Origin: Candidatus Kerfeldbacteria bacterium
GTDB lineage: Bacteria; Patescibacteriota; Patescibacteriia; UBA9570; XYC2-FULL-38-9
Length of the DNA stretch: 32,619 bases
Direction of reading: 5' to 3'
Assembly: GCA_018500015.2 (NCBI GenBank)
Contig: JAHBAR020000027.1
Coordinates: 1-32,619 of the forward strand
The notes below the pieces were generated by a model, which did no database searches, had not been told where the DNA came from, and saw only the letters and a list, made by a program, of their open reading frames with translations. Position numbers and translations under genes: made by a program. Shown here in pieces: positions 1 to 7,892 of the stretch. Numbering within the stretch: position 1 is the first letter of the stretch; each line of letters begins with the position of its first letter.

Positions 1-1
1 A

Positions 2-109
2 GAAGCTGATTACAGCCCTTCTTCTCAACTCTTCTACTGCACTGAAAGATCCAAGACGCTCTCAGTAGTCTCTGTAGGTGATATGGGGAGCTATATGCCA
101 ATTTTTTGA
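2..109 (+). CDS. 3' end of an unknown gene (partial)
   Basis: An open frame enters from the left edge and ends at TGA 107-109, leaving 35 residues ending in GDMGSYMPIF. The composition is protein-like, but I recognise no family, and a 35-codon open frame at a window edge can occur by chance. The GGGCTGCCC hairpins that follow on the same strand would suit a transcription terminator for it. Confidence 0.3.
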   Translation, partial: EADYSPSSQLFYCTERSKTLSVVSVGDMGSYMPIF

Positions 110-166
110 CCAGAGGTGGTGGACGATATCTCTATTCTATAGACATCAAAAAGAAAAGGCTAGTAA

Positions 167-256
167 GGGCTGCCCCAAAAAGGGCTGCCCTTGAGTAAAA
201 AACCTAAAAAAGTGTCGATTTCTAGTTAACATTAGCTAAAATTAAAAGGGCTGCCC
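167..256. repeat. Three copies of GGGCTGCCC between two 3' ends
   Basis: GGGCTGCCC occurs at 167-175, 182-190 and 248-256. The first two can pair with each other across a short A-rich loop, and the third sits inside an A/T-flanked hairpin. They lie between the end of the partial left-edge gene and the end of rnhB, so a termination role is the simple reading. Confidence 0.6.
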
Positions 257-265
257 TTTTAATTT
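239..265 (-). terminator. Hairpin terminator at the end of rnhB
   Basis: About 12 base pairs form between 239-250 and 254-265 around a CTG loop. The stem is GGG/CCC flanked by A-runs and T-runs on both sides, so it could terminate transcription from either direction. It overlaps the rnhB stop codon. Confidence 0.6.
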
Positions 266-875
266 ATTCCATTCCACGCATTGGCTGAAAAGATTTGCGA
301 TGTTCGCGCGTAATGCCGTATTGATCCAATGCTTGTTTGTGCAGCTGTGTGCCGTAGCCTTTGTTCACATCAAAACCATACTCGGGATACTGCACTGCAA
401 TCTGCTGCATGCGTGCGTCACGGTCAACCTTTGCGATGATCGAAGCGCACGCGATGGAATAAATCGTTGCGTCGCCGTGCGGGACCGCGGTGTACTTATA
501 TGGAAAGGCTAAAAATTTAAATGCGTCGACAAGCACAAAGTCAGGTTGCACTTTTAGCCCTTGAATCGCGCGCACCATCACGAGCTCGTTTGCGGCCGTG
601 ATCCCCATCTCGTCGATCTCGCTGGCTTCAACGTACGCGACGCACCACGCAAGCGCCGTTTCTTTAATTTCTTTTGCGAGCGCTTCTCGTTTTTTTGGCG
701 AGAGCGCTTTCGAATCTCGCGCGCCTTTCACAATCGGATGCAGTGGCATCACAACAGCGCCGGCAGCAATCGGCCCTGCCCACGTACCGCGCCCCACTTC
801 GTCGACACCCGCAACAGCGCGATATCCAGACTCCATTAGTCGCTTTTCGTTTGCGTGTGTTGGCTTATTGAACAT
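264..875 (-). CDS. rnhB: Ribonuclease HII
   Basis: RNase HII removes RNA from RNA-DNA hybrids, including single ribonucleotides left by replication. The 203-residue length is normal. The N-terminal signature GVDEVGRG (acidic pair D25-E26), the DSKALSPKKRE block, a later LVDAF aspartate and the IIAKVDRD block are all present, so the metal-binding acidic set looks complete. The ATG at 875 is preceded by a TATGAT -10 box with exactly 6 nt between, which suggests a leaderless message and supports this start. It reads towards the left edge, and the upstream side holds a structured repeat (955-1056). Confidence 0.95.
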   Translation of the reverse strand: MFNKPTHANEKRLMESGYRAVAGVDEVGRGTWAGPIAAGAVVMPLHPIVKGARDSKALSPKKREALAKEIKETALAWCVAYVEASEIDEMGITAANELVMVRAIQGLKVQPDFVLVDAFKFLAFPYKYTAVPHGDATIYSIACASIIAKVDRDARMQQIAVQYPEYGFDVNKGYGTQLHKQALDQYGITREHRKSFQPMRGME

Positions 876-881
876 GCATGC

Positions 882-887
882 ATCATA
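882..887 (-). promoter_or_regulatory. -10 box of rnhB, leaderless spacing
   Basis: TATGAT on the minus strand lies 6 nt before the rnhB ATG. The -35 region (TTTCTT at 17 nt) is weak. No Shine-Dalgarno sequence is present. Confidence 0.5.
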
Positions 888-954
888 TAAGAAGAGTACA
901 AAAAAAGAAATGGCTCATCTTGCGCCGTTGTGTTCACACAGAGAAAGATGCGCC

Positions 955-1056
955 GTCGTGGAACTCGCAAGGCGACCGAGGCGTACAGGGACGTACGTCG
1001 AGAGAGCCTGAGAGTGAACGACAAGTCCGGAGGGTCGCGAATTAAATTCGCGACAG
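955..1056 (+). repeat. Structured dispersed repeat, copy 1
   Basis: This segment matches 23580-23682. Both begin GTCGTGGA, then share GAGGCGTAC, GACGTACGTCGA-like and GAACGACAAG blocks. Here an outer stem (CTC + AGGC with GCCT + GAG) encloses a CGTAC/GTACG hairpin, and a terminal hairpin of about 10 bp (GTCGCGAATT with AATTCGCGAC) follows. In the other copy the same stems are formed by different bases. It lies just upstream of the promoter of the nucleotidyltransferase gene. Confidence 0.7.
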
Positions 1057-1066
1057 CTTTCCTGTG

Positions 1067-1095
1067 TGGACGCAACCATTATTTATCGGTATGAT
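1067..1095 (+). promoter_or_regulatory. Promoter of the RHH-nucleotidyltransferase gene
   Basis: TGGACG (1067-1072), a 17-nt spacer and TATGAT (1090-1095) are followed after 6 nt by ATG 1102. A transcript from this promoter would begin at or next to the start codon. Confidence 0.6.
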
Positions 1096-1101
1096 CTAGG
1101 C

Positions 1102-1917
1102 ATGAAAGCCCAAAGCAAAGCACGTATCACCATCACCTTGCGCAACGATCTTCTTCCACGCCTCGACAATTTCATCGACGGCGAAAATATCCGCAACCGC
1201 TCGCACGCCATTGAATTCATCCTCAACCAACAGCTTGGGGTTGGCATCGAACGCGCGGTTATTCTCGCTGGCGCTGATCACAACAACGTGGTGCACGCGC
1301 TTACACGCATCCGCAAACGCGCAACGATCGAGTACACATTTGAACTCCTCAAAAAATTTGGCATCCGCGATATTATTATCGTTATCGATCGGTATGGCGA
1401 CGAACTCAGAAGTTTTGTGGGCGATGGTTCGCAATGGGGTGTTCATGCACAGTTTGCGCAAGACGGGGAATCAATCGGCACAGCACACGCATTGCTCGCA
1501 GTGAAATCGCAACTCAAGAGTTCGTTTATGGTGATCTACTCCGACACACTCGTAAACCTCAACCTTGGCGATATGGTTGAACATCACGAACAAAACAACT
1601 TAAACGCAACAGTCGCACTCACCTATCGCAGATCTCCAGAAGAACGCTACGGTGTTGCGCGCATGGAAGGCAATAAAGTGCTCGAGTACTCCGAGAAACC
1701 GGGCAAAGAAGGTAAGCACGGCTTGGTAAACGCCGGCGTCTACATTTTCGAACCAAACATTTTTGATTATATCAGCAACGATACACAGTCAATCGAAAAA
1801 GAAGTACTCCCTCAACTCGCCGAACAAAAGCAACTCACGGGTTACCCGTTTCAAGGCAAGTGGTTCGATATCGCTCGCGACAACGATCGCAAGGCTGCCG
1901 AAAACGAATGGCGCTAG
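1102..1917 (+). CDS. Sugar-phosphate nucleotidyltransferase with N-terminal ribbon-helix-helix domain
   Basis: Residues 7-47 (RITITLRNDLLPRLDNF, then a helix pair) look like a CopG/MetJ-type ribbon-helix-helix DNA-binding domain. Residues 51-271 are an NTP_transferase domain of the glucose-1-phosphate thymidylyl/uridylyltransferase type, with GTAHAL, YSDTL (D148), EKPG and NAGVYIF blocks. The nucleotide-binding loop, normally LAGGxGTRLxPLT, reads LAGADHNNVVHALT, so the glycine-rich loop and its arginine are lost. Either catalysis is altered or the domain now senses a nucleotide sugar for the DNA-binding part. An in-frame start at 1066 exists, but ATG 1102 follows a good promoter by 6 nt and is preferred. 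Regulatory function is inferred. Confidence 0.85.
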   Translation: MKAQSKARITITLRNDLLPRLDNFIDGENIRNRSHAIEFILNQQLGVGIERAVILAGADHNNVVHALTRIRKRATIEYTFELLKKFGIRDIIIVIDRYGDELRSFVGDGSQWGVHAQFAQDGESIGTAHALLAVKSQLKSSFMVIYSDTLVNLNLGDMVEHHEQNNLNATVALTYRRSPEERYGVARMEGNKVLEYSEKPGKEGKHGLVNAGVYIFEPNIFDYISNDTQSIEKEVLPQLAEQKQLTGYPFQGKWFDIARDNDRKAAENEWR

Positions 1918-1927
1918 CCTCAACGTA

Positions 1928-3379
1928 TCAGATCACATACTCTCCCTGCCATTGCAGCTGACTGATCATCTGCACTTCTTCATCAGTAGGGGTATACGCC
2001 GTGCTCTCGTAATCACCTGGTGACTTACGGTATTTGTCATAGAGGCCTGCTTTACGATACCGCTCATTCACCGCATTCGCTATATAGTCTGGCGTAATCC
2101 CAAGCGCCCCGGCGTAAATACGTGCCCAATACTCAGTAAAAAATAATCGAAAATTTTTCCATCGCTCTCTGTCTTCGGTCGACACATCTTGAGCTGCAGC
2201 CAGGGTTGGCCGTTGCAACAGATCGTATGTGTTTGCTACTTCGATACAAAGTGCGCGCACATCTTGGACGCTCGCATCTTTTTCGCGCGGCAAGTACCAT
2301 GCAATGCCCTCAAAGTACGGTCCATAATTTGGATCTTCCCAACGATTCAAGAGTGGGTACTCACGTGGTCGGTATCGTTTGAGCGTTGCATCAATGGCAA
2401 AGTAAAGCAGGTCGGCGACACTCGGGCCTTCATATCCGTCTTTACCTAAACACGTTTCAATAAACGCATGAAATGCTTCGTGAATAATACTGCTCCGGGT
2501 CAAGCCATGCTCACTCAGGTTTTCTGCAAACTTTTTCTCAATATATGAGATGAGCAGATGCCCGTCGCGCTCAAGAATCTGATCAGAAATATCTGCAAGA
2601 GAGCATGGTGTCTGAAGTGCCTGCTCATACCACTGTTCAACCTGTGCTTTTTTTTGGATATAACGAGAGTCTTTTCTGGCTTTGTCTCCAAGAACTCTTC
2701 GCAACTCGTGATACCGCTCTGCTTTTTGTTGATACTCCTCACTTGATCGCTCATTTTTTTCTTCTGCGCTCCGAAGCCATGCGCGTAATTCATCAAACTC
2801 TGCGTACTCGGGCAGATCTTTTTCTAACTTTGAATGCAAATCATACAACTCTCCTTCGCGAGCAAATCGCTCGAGACGCAGAGCCTCAGCCCATACTCCT
2901 TGCTCTATGCGCTCTCTTTTGGCTGCTTGGTTAGGCTCTTGGTTAAAAAAGAGCGCGCCGTTTTCGTGAAATGCGCCAACATCTATTCCAATAACCTCTG
3001 CAAACTCATCAACAATAAACACATTGAAGTGACCAGGCACTCGAGCGATCGCCCCTTCCGCAATAGCGCGTTGCATGTTTTCCTCTAATCTATCATCACC
3101 AGCCCATCGAGAGGGCTCATACGTGGGGATGTGCTGCACGTCAATTGGAGTGTGCGCTAAAAAAGGAAGTGCGCGAAGCTCTGATCGAATCTCCTGAGGA
3201 GAGAGTCGTGTTTTCGTTTCAACCGCTTTATCCACGATACGTCGCAGCTCACGACGCATGCGTTCAGGTGTTCGCTCTGCAGCCTCTCCAACTTCAGGGA
3301 TGCCGCCCGCAAATACCGCAGCGGCGCTGCCGAGCGCTGTTTTGAGAAACTCCCTTCTGTCGATGCGTCTACCTTCCAT
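1928..3379 (-). CDS. Tat-exported HExxH metalloprotease-like protein
   Basis: The 483-residue protein starts MEGRRIDRREFLK, a clear twin-arginine signal (RRxFLK) followed by a hydrophobic alanine/glycine stretch to about residue 26, so export folded through Tat is expected. A zinc-protease motif HEAFH lies at 300-304, with a candidate third ligand E357 in FEGIAWY, as in gluzincins. Residues 155-255 are charged and helical. No named family was recognised. The longer start at 3496 lies inside the preceding gene, and ATG 3379 leaves a 14-nt gap after the dehydrogenase stop and puts the Tat motif at the N-terminus. It is the last gene of a minus-strand run after aminotransferase and glutamate dehydrogenase. 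Substrate unknown. Confidence 0.8.
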   Translation of the reverse strand: MEGRRIDRREFLKTALGSAAAVFAGGIPEVGEAAERTPERMRRELRRIVDKAVETKTRLSPQEIRSELRALPFLAHTPIDVQHIPTYEPSRWAGDDRLEENMQRAIAEGAIARVPGHFNVFIVDEFAEVIGIDVGAFHENGALFFNQEPNQAAKRERIEQGVWAEALRLERFAREGELYDLHSKLEKDLPEYAEFDELRAWLRSAEEKNERSSEEYQQKAERYHELRRVLGDKARKDSRYIQKKAQVEQWYEQALQTPCSLADISDQILERDGHLLISYIEKKFAENLSEHGLTRSSIIHEAFHAFIETCLGKDGYEGPSVADLLYFAIDATLKRYRPREYPLLNRWEDPNYGPYFEGIAWYLPREKDASVQDVRALCIEVANTYDLLQRPTLAAAQDVSTEDRERWKNFRLFFTEYWARIYAGALGITPDYIANAVNERYRKAGLYDKYRKSPGDYESTAYTPTDEEVQMISQLQWQGEYVI

Positions 3380-3393
3380 AGAGGTTGTGTGCG

Positions 3394-4626
3394 TTAGATG
3401 CGTCCGCGTGATTTCATTGAAGCGACAATGCGGCCGGTTGCATGTATATACGCCCCTGTCCTCAAATCTGTTTTGTGTTGTTGCGCTTGCTGCCACACAT
3501 CTTCTGTAGCACGTTCCATGATCGGCGTGAGTTTATTGAGCACCTCTTCCTCTGTCCAATAATAGTTTGCCAAATTTTGCACCCACTCAAAATACGAAGT
3601 GGTGACTCCACCTGCGTTGGCCAAAATGTCTGGCGCAAGTGTGATGTTATTTTGAAACAAAATTTTGTCGGCTTCAGGAAGTGTCGGGCCGTTGGCGAGC
3701 TCAACAACGAGTTTGGCGCGAATTGTTTTGGCAACCTCAGGAGTGATGACACCTTCGAGCGCTGCGGGAACTACGATGTCACAATCGAGCGCGAACAACT
3801 CTTCGTTGGACACAGCCTGCGCACAAGGGAAGCCCACAACGCTGCGTGTGGATTGTTTGTGTTTGGTGACTGCGTCAACATCCAAACCATCTGCGTTGTA
3901 AATGCCGCCTTTGGAATCTGAGAGCGCGACAACTTTCCATCCTTTTTTGAAACACATCTGAGCGTATGTTGCGCCAGCATTACCAAAGCCTTGCACTGCA
4001 ACGCGTGGATTTTTCAAACCCAATTTTTTGCTCACCGCTTCAGTCACGACCATGCCGCCGAATGCTGTTGCGATGCCGCGACCTTGAGAGCCGCCGACAT
4101 CGAGAGGTTTGCCGGTGATCACCGCTGGCGAGTAGACGCCAACTGCTTGTGAATACTCATCCATCATCCATGCCATGATTTGCGGAGTGGTGTACACGTC
4201 TGGTGCGGGGATGTCGGTGTGCGGACCGATGAATTTGCTCATTGCACGAGCCCAACCACGAGAGAGCTGTTCGAGTTCGCGCTCCGACAAACTTTTTGGA
4301 TCCACAGTCATGCCACCTTTTGCGCCGCCATACGGAATGCCAACGGTTGCGCATTTAAACGTCATCCAAAATGCGAGCGCGCGCACTTCGTGAATATCAG
4401 TTTGCGGATGAAAACGGATACCGCCTTTAAAGGGACCACGTGAGTCATCGTATTGCACGCGATACCCTTCGAACACCTTGAGGCTGCCGTCGTCCATGCG
4501 CACAGGAATTGACACATGCAATTCGCGCATCGGTTTTTGAAGTCGCGCGAGTGCGTTGGTGTCGATGCCGATGTATCCTGCTGCGGTGTCGAGTTGCTGG
4601 AGTGCTGCTTCAAATGGATTTGCCAT
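3394..4626 (-). CDS. gdhA: Glutamate dehydrogenase (Glu/Leu/Phe/Val family)
   Basis: It interconverts glutamate and 2-oxoglutarate plus ammonia with NAD(P). The 410-residue length is normal. Visible blocks are GPFKGGIRFHP (64-74), the catalytic-lysine segment PYGGAKGGM (K103), PAPDVYT and the Rossmann motif GFGNAGATYA. The start MANPFEAA overlaps the end of the aminotransferase gene by 17 bp, so the two are translationally close and probably one transcript. Together they would link transamination to ammonia. Coenzyme preference cannot be told from the sequence, and leucine or phenylalanine dehydrogenase activity is less likely but not excluded. Confidence 0.93.
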   Translation of the reverse strand: MANPFEAALQQLDTAAGYIGIDTNALARLQKPMRELHVSIPVRMDDGSLKVFEGYRVQYDDSRGPFKGGIRFHPQTDIHEVRALAFWMTFKCATVGIPYGGAKGGMTVDPKSLSERELEQLSRGWARAMSKFIGPHTDIPAPDVYTTPQIMAWMMDEYSQAVGVYSPAVITGKPLDVGGSQGRGIATAFGGMVVTEAVSKKLGLKNPRVAVQGFGNAGATYAQMCFKKGWKVVALSDSKGGIYNADGLDVDAVTKHKQSTRSVVGFPCAQAVSNEELFALDCDIVVPAALEGVITPEVAKTIRAKLVVELANGPTLPEADKILFQNNITLAPDILANAGGVTTSYFEWVQNLANYYWTEEEVLNKLTPIMERATEDVWQQAQQHKTDLRTGAYIHATGRIVASMKSRGRI

Positions 4627-5809
4627 ATGGATATGCCTTAAGTGCTAAATGAATTAAGTGGATAGCTCTTGTTAAACTTTCAATCTGTAGTACGCACGCG
4701 ATACGAATTTCATTGCGCCCCTTTCCTGGGGTTGCATAAAAACCAGCGGCTGGCGCGACGAGAACGGTTTCATTGTTGTCCGCAAATTCTTCGATCGTCC
4801 ACTTGCAAAAATCTTCTGCAGATTCCACAGGTAAACCAATGATCATGTAAAAAGCGCCTTCTGGCTTGTGTAGAGTAACACCGGGAATACTGCCAAGCAA
4901 CTCGTACGCAGTGTCGAGGCGTGCGCGATATTCCGCGACAACCGATGGAAGCGTTTGTGCGAATCCATCGATCACTGGAATCAATGCGAGCTGCTCCACA
5001 GATGGCGATGCAAGGCGCGACATCGCGAGCTTCACTACGGCTTGCATCACATCCATGTTGCGCGACACCAACGTGCCGACGCGCGCACCACACAAGTTGA
5101 AGCGCTTCGAAGCGCTGTCGACAACAATCAAACGATCGGCGATGTCAGTGTGCGTCAAAAAAGTTTTTGGTAATCCTTCAAACACAAACTCACGGTACAC
5201 TTCGTCAGCGATAATAAAAAGATCGTGCGCTTTAGCCATATCGGCAATCATCTGCAACTCATCTTCGCTCATCACGGTGCCTGTTGGATTAGAAGGATTG
5301 CACACAAGAATTGCGCGCGTGCGAGGAGTGATCGCCGCTTCCACCACTTCGCGCGACGGTAAATGAAAACCGTTTGCGATGTCGAGCGTGACTGGCACGA
5401 GTTTAGTTCCAGCAACTGTCGAGAAAGCGTTGTAGTTAGTATAGAAAGGCTCAAATACAATTACCTCGTCGCCAGAATCTGCAACAACGTTGAATGCAAA
5501 CTGCAACGCTTCGGAGCCGCCGGTAGTAATTACGATTTCTTTTTCAGAAAGCTCAACACTCAGTGTTGCGTAGTAGCGTTGCCATGCGGCGATCGTTTCT
5601 TTTTTTCCTTGTGACTGCGAATATGCGATCGGATTTTCAGAAAGCGTTTTCAGTGTTTCAAAAAAACTATCGGGCGTTTTCAAATCTGGTTGCCCAATAT
5701 TGAGATGAAAAACCCGAACGCCTTTTGTCTTCCTCTCCTCAGCAGCACCCGCGAGTTTGCGCAAAGGCGATGCTTGTAACTGACTCGCTCGTGTTGAAAT
5801 CTGTAGCAT
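4610..5809 (-). CDS. Class I/II PLP-dependent aminotransferase
   Basis: This is a 399-residue fold-type I aminotransferase of the aspartate/aromatic subgroup. NPSNPTG lies at 171-177, the PLP-ring contact region ADEVY at 201-205, and the Schiff-base lysine is K235 in DSASKRFNLCGARVG. GGSEALQ (97-103) fits the phosphate-binding turn. Substrate specificity cannot be assigned. It is the first gene of the minus-strand run aminotransferase-gdhA-Tat protein, so a pairing with glutamate dehydrogenase for amino-acid use or synthesis is reasonable. Upstream lies the inverted-repeat element at 5837-5948. Confidence 0.92.
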   Translation of the reverse strand: MLQISTRASQLQASPLRKLAGAAEERKTKGVRVFHLNIGQPDLKTPDSFFETLKTLSENPIAYSQSQGKKETIAAWQRYYATLSVELSEKEIVITTGGSEALQFAFNVVADSGDEVIVFEPFYTNYNAFSTVAGTKLVPVTLDIANGFHLPSREVVEAAITPRTRAILVCNPSNPTGTVMSEDELQMIADMAKAHDLFIIADEVYREFVFEGLPKTFLTHTDIADRLIVVDSASKRFNLCGARVGTLVSRNMDVMQAVVKLAMSRLASPSVEQLALIPVIDGFAQTLPSVVAEYRARLDTAYELLGSIPGVTLHKPEGAFYMIIGLPVESAEDFCKWTIEEFADNNETVLVAPAAGFYATPGKGRNEIRIACVLQIESLTRAIHLIHLALKAYPYGKSI

Positions 5810-5836
5810 ATTCTATAGATAATTAAATGAAACTTA

Positions 5837-5948
5837 CAACAAGATTGCTTCGTCGTGCCTTAAGGCACTTCTCGCAATGACAAACCTTCTTTATGTGCAC
5901 TGTGCTTTATTCATGTCATTGCGAGGAACGTGAGTGACGAAGCAATCT
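5837..5948. repeat. Small inverted-repeat element (MITE-like), copy A
   Basis: The ends AGATTGCTTCGTC (5842-5854) and GACGAAGCAATCT (5936-5948) are perfect inverted repeats, with inner TCGCAATGAC/GTCATTGCGA arms. The left end ACAACAAGATTGC also matches the terminal repeat of the element at 30773-30880. It is non-coding and lies between trxB and the aminotransferase gene. Confidence 0.75.
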
Positions 5949-5972
5949 CGGCTGTTCCTTCATGACCGCGCC

Positions 5973-6929
5973 CTACCCGTGTTTCCAATCGACGGCAACA
6001 GCGGGCTTGCCAATTTGCTTTTGAATATACGCGTACGCACTTAAGGCCGCTTTTGCTCCATCGCCCGCCGACACCACAACTTGCTTGTCGCGGAGTGGCG
6101 TGACATCCCCTGCTGCAAACAACCCTTCAGTCTTGGTGCGGTTTTCTGGGTCCACAATAATCGAACGCTTCTTGTCGAGCTCAACCAAATCACCTACCCA
6201 CGATGAATCAATCTTATGTCCTTTTTCAACAAACACTCCTGCGCATTCCACTTCCCTCTTCTCGTGTGTGTTCACATCTTCGACCTCCACCTTGCGCACA
6301 ACTGTATCACCCATAACTGCAGTGACCCTGCTTTCGAGCGCGAGTGTCACCAGAGGGCTTGCTTTCACTTGCTCAAACAAATTTGTGTATGCAGGATAAT
6401 CTTTCTTTTCGTGCACGAGCGTGACTTTGGAATTGAGTTTTGCGAGAAGAAGAGCAGCGTCGAGCGCTTCGTATGTGCTGCCCACAACGACCGTTGTTTT
6501 ATTTTTGTAGAGCGGCGCGTCGCATGTTGCGCAATACGTCACACCTTTGCCTTGAAATTCAATTTCACCAGGAACATCGAGGTTGCGCGGTGTAAGACCA
6601 AAAGCAAGAATCACAGCTCTGGCTGTCCGCGTTGCATTGTGCGTGGCAACAGTGAACACATTGTTTTCTTTTTTGAGCGATGTAACAGTTTCATAGGCAA
6701 ACTCAGCGCCATACGATGCTGCGTGCGCTTGAAATTGCATCATCAAATCGATGCCAGATATTTTCTGCGTACCCGGATAATTTTCGATGCTCGGAGTGAG
6801 CGCTGCTTGGCCTCCAATCGACTTGGTGATGACAAGCGTTTTGAGCGCTCTGCGCGATGCATACAAAGCAGCGGTGAGACCCGCAGCCGCACCGCCGACA
6901 ATGATGACGTCATATTGAGCGTCACTCAT
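5973..6929 (-). CDS. trxB: Thioredoxin reductase-like flavoprotein
   Basis: The 318-residue protein has the FAD motif IIVGGAAAGLTAA (9-21), the redox pair CATC at 133-136 and the second FAD block GLFAAGDV. It should reduce thioredoxin, and trxA lies 4 nt upstream in the same direction. The NAD(P)H domain is unusual: the GxGxxA turn reads VGSTYEA (149-155), and the HRRxxxR segment that normally holds the NADPH 2'-phosphate is replaced by HEKKDYPA. This leaves the electron donor open: NADH, or a reductant such as ferredoxin as in flavin-type reductases that lack these motifs. Confidence 0.92.
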   Translation of the reverse strand: MSDAQYDVIIVGGAAAGLTAALYASRRALKTLVITKSIGGQAALTPSIENYPGTQKISGIDLMMQFQAHAASYGAEFAYETVTSLKKENNVFTVATHNATRTARAVILAFGLTPRNLDVPGEIEFQGKGVTYCATCDAPLYKNKTTVVVGSTYEALDAALLLAKLNSKVTLVHEKKDYPAYTNLFEQVKASPLVTLALESRVTAVMGDTVVRKVEVEDVNTHEKREVECAGVFVEKGHKIDSSWVGDLVELDKKRSIIVDPENRTKTEGLFAAGDVTPLRDKQVVVSAGDGAKAALSAYAYIQKQIGKPAVAVDWKHG

Positions 6930-6933
6930 ATGA

Positions 6934-7254
6934 CTACATTACTTCGTTGAGTTTTTGTTGCAGCACGTTTTTGTCTTGCACACCAACCATCTGGTCAACC
7001 GGTCGACCGCCTTTGAAAATCATGAGCGTTGGGATGCTCATCACACCATATTGAGATGGCACATCTGGATTTTCGTCGATGTTCATTTTCACAATCTTCA
7101 CTGCCTTGCCTTCGTTGTCTTTTGCGAGCTCTTCAACAATTGGGCCAAGCACGCGGCACGGACCACACCATGGAGCCCAGAAATCAACGAGTACGGGGGT
7201 ACTGGATTTAAGTACATCTTGATCAAAACTTGCATCTGTGACTTCGACTGCCAT
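6934..7254 (-). CDS. trxA: Thioredoxin
   Basis: This is a 106-residue single-domain thioredoxin with the active site WAPWCGPC, the buried aspartate in VDFWAP and the cis-proline loop SIPTL. It is a cytosolic disulfide reductant and is expected to be recharged by the adjacent trxB product; trxB follows after 4 nt, so they form an operon. A candidate promoter (TTGAAC at 7312-7317, TACACT at 7290-7295, 16-nt spacer, minus strand) lies upstream. No strong Shine-Dalgarno sequence is visible. Confidence 0.97.
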   Translation of the reverse strand: MAVEVTDASFDQDVLKSSTPVLVDFWAPWCGPCRVLGPIVEELAKDNEGKAVKIVKMNIDENPDVPSQYGVMSIPTLMIFKGGRPVDQMVGVQDKNVLQQKLNEVM

Positions 7255-7327
7255 ATGTTTTGGTACATTAAAAGATAAAGGTACGCTCTAGTGTACTCTT
7301 TTTTTCGCAATGTTCAACCCACGCTTC

Positions 7328-7462
7328 GCAGCCTACCTGCTCATGGGTACAGATCTGCGCCTTCCTAGCCGGGTGCAGCCTTCCCTCTCAGGATTTTTAG
7401 TGATACTTCGTATCACACCAAGCTAAAAATCCTTCCGAGAGCCCCATGACAGGTAGGGCTGC
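7328..7462. ncRNA. Candidate structured RNA or fold-back element
   Basis: Three helices nest in this gap. The outer stem pairs 7328-7347 with 7443-7462 (GCAGCC, TACCTG and CATGGG with their complements, small bulges). Hairpin A pairs CTGCGCC (7355-7361) with GGTGCAG. Hairpin B pairs CTCTC and an 11-bp AGGATTTTTAG arm (7385-7400) with 7423-7441, with a TGATAC/GTATCA hairpin at its tip. This is a three-way junction. No protein-coding frame fits. Strand and expression are unknown, and a fold-back transposon relic is an alternative. Confidence 0.55.
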
Positions 7463-7493
7463 TGCGCTATGAGAAAAACAACTGAGATGCACT

Positions 7494-7892
7494 CTACTGA
7501 AATGTCGCCAAAAACTCAGCTACGCGAGGCGCAAGTTCTGGGTATTTGATATGGGGCGCACGATTATCTGCACGGTAATCGTTCAAAATTGCCTCAAGAC
7601 CTTCGGCCAAAATCTCCTGACTGAGCGCGTCTGATGGCTTGATGTGTGGGAGTTCAATAGGCGAAGCAAGCTGTATGGATAATCGGGCATGTGCCCGATG
7701 GATACGCTCTTGCGTCTCTTGTGCGCGAGCTGCCGCTTGATCTTGGTGCGATCCTACTACATCTTCTGTATCAGCGTCCTCGTCGGGATCGTCAATAATC
7801 TCAACAGTATATCGAGGCTTTTCCGATGGTGGTGTTTGCCGGCGCAGAGGAACTTGATGACGTTCAAGAGAACTGCCAGGTCGTATGGTCAT
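7494..7892 (-). CDS. Hypothetical acidic small protein
   Basis: No family was recognised. From ATG 7892 it has 132 residues, with a proline-rich N-terminus, an acidic segment (IIDDPDEDADTED), a charged helical middle rich in Q, A and R, and a C-terminal helical part ending VAEFLATFQ. No signal peptide or membrane segment is seen. The longer start at 7928 would lie inside the -35 box of a good promoter, so ATG 7892, 7 nt after the -10 box, is chosen. Confidence 0.65.
   Translation of the reverse strand: MTIRPGSSLERHQVPLRRQTPPSEKPRYTVEIIDDPDEDADTEDVVGSHQDQAAARAQETQERIHRAHARLSIQLASPIELPHIKPSDALSQEILAEGLEAILNDYRADNRAPHIKYPELAPRVAEFLATFQ

Noticed and set aside
6216-6950. 244-codon open frame antisense to trxB
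   Set aside because: It is a shadow of trxB, with cysteine- and histidine-rich nonsense composition and no start signals.
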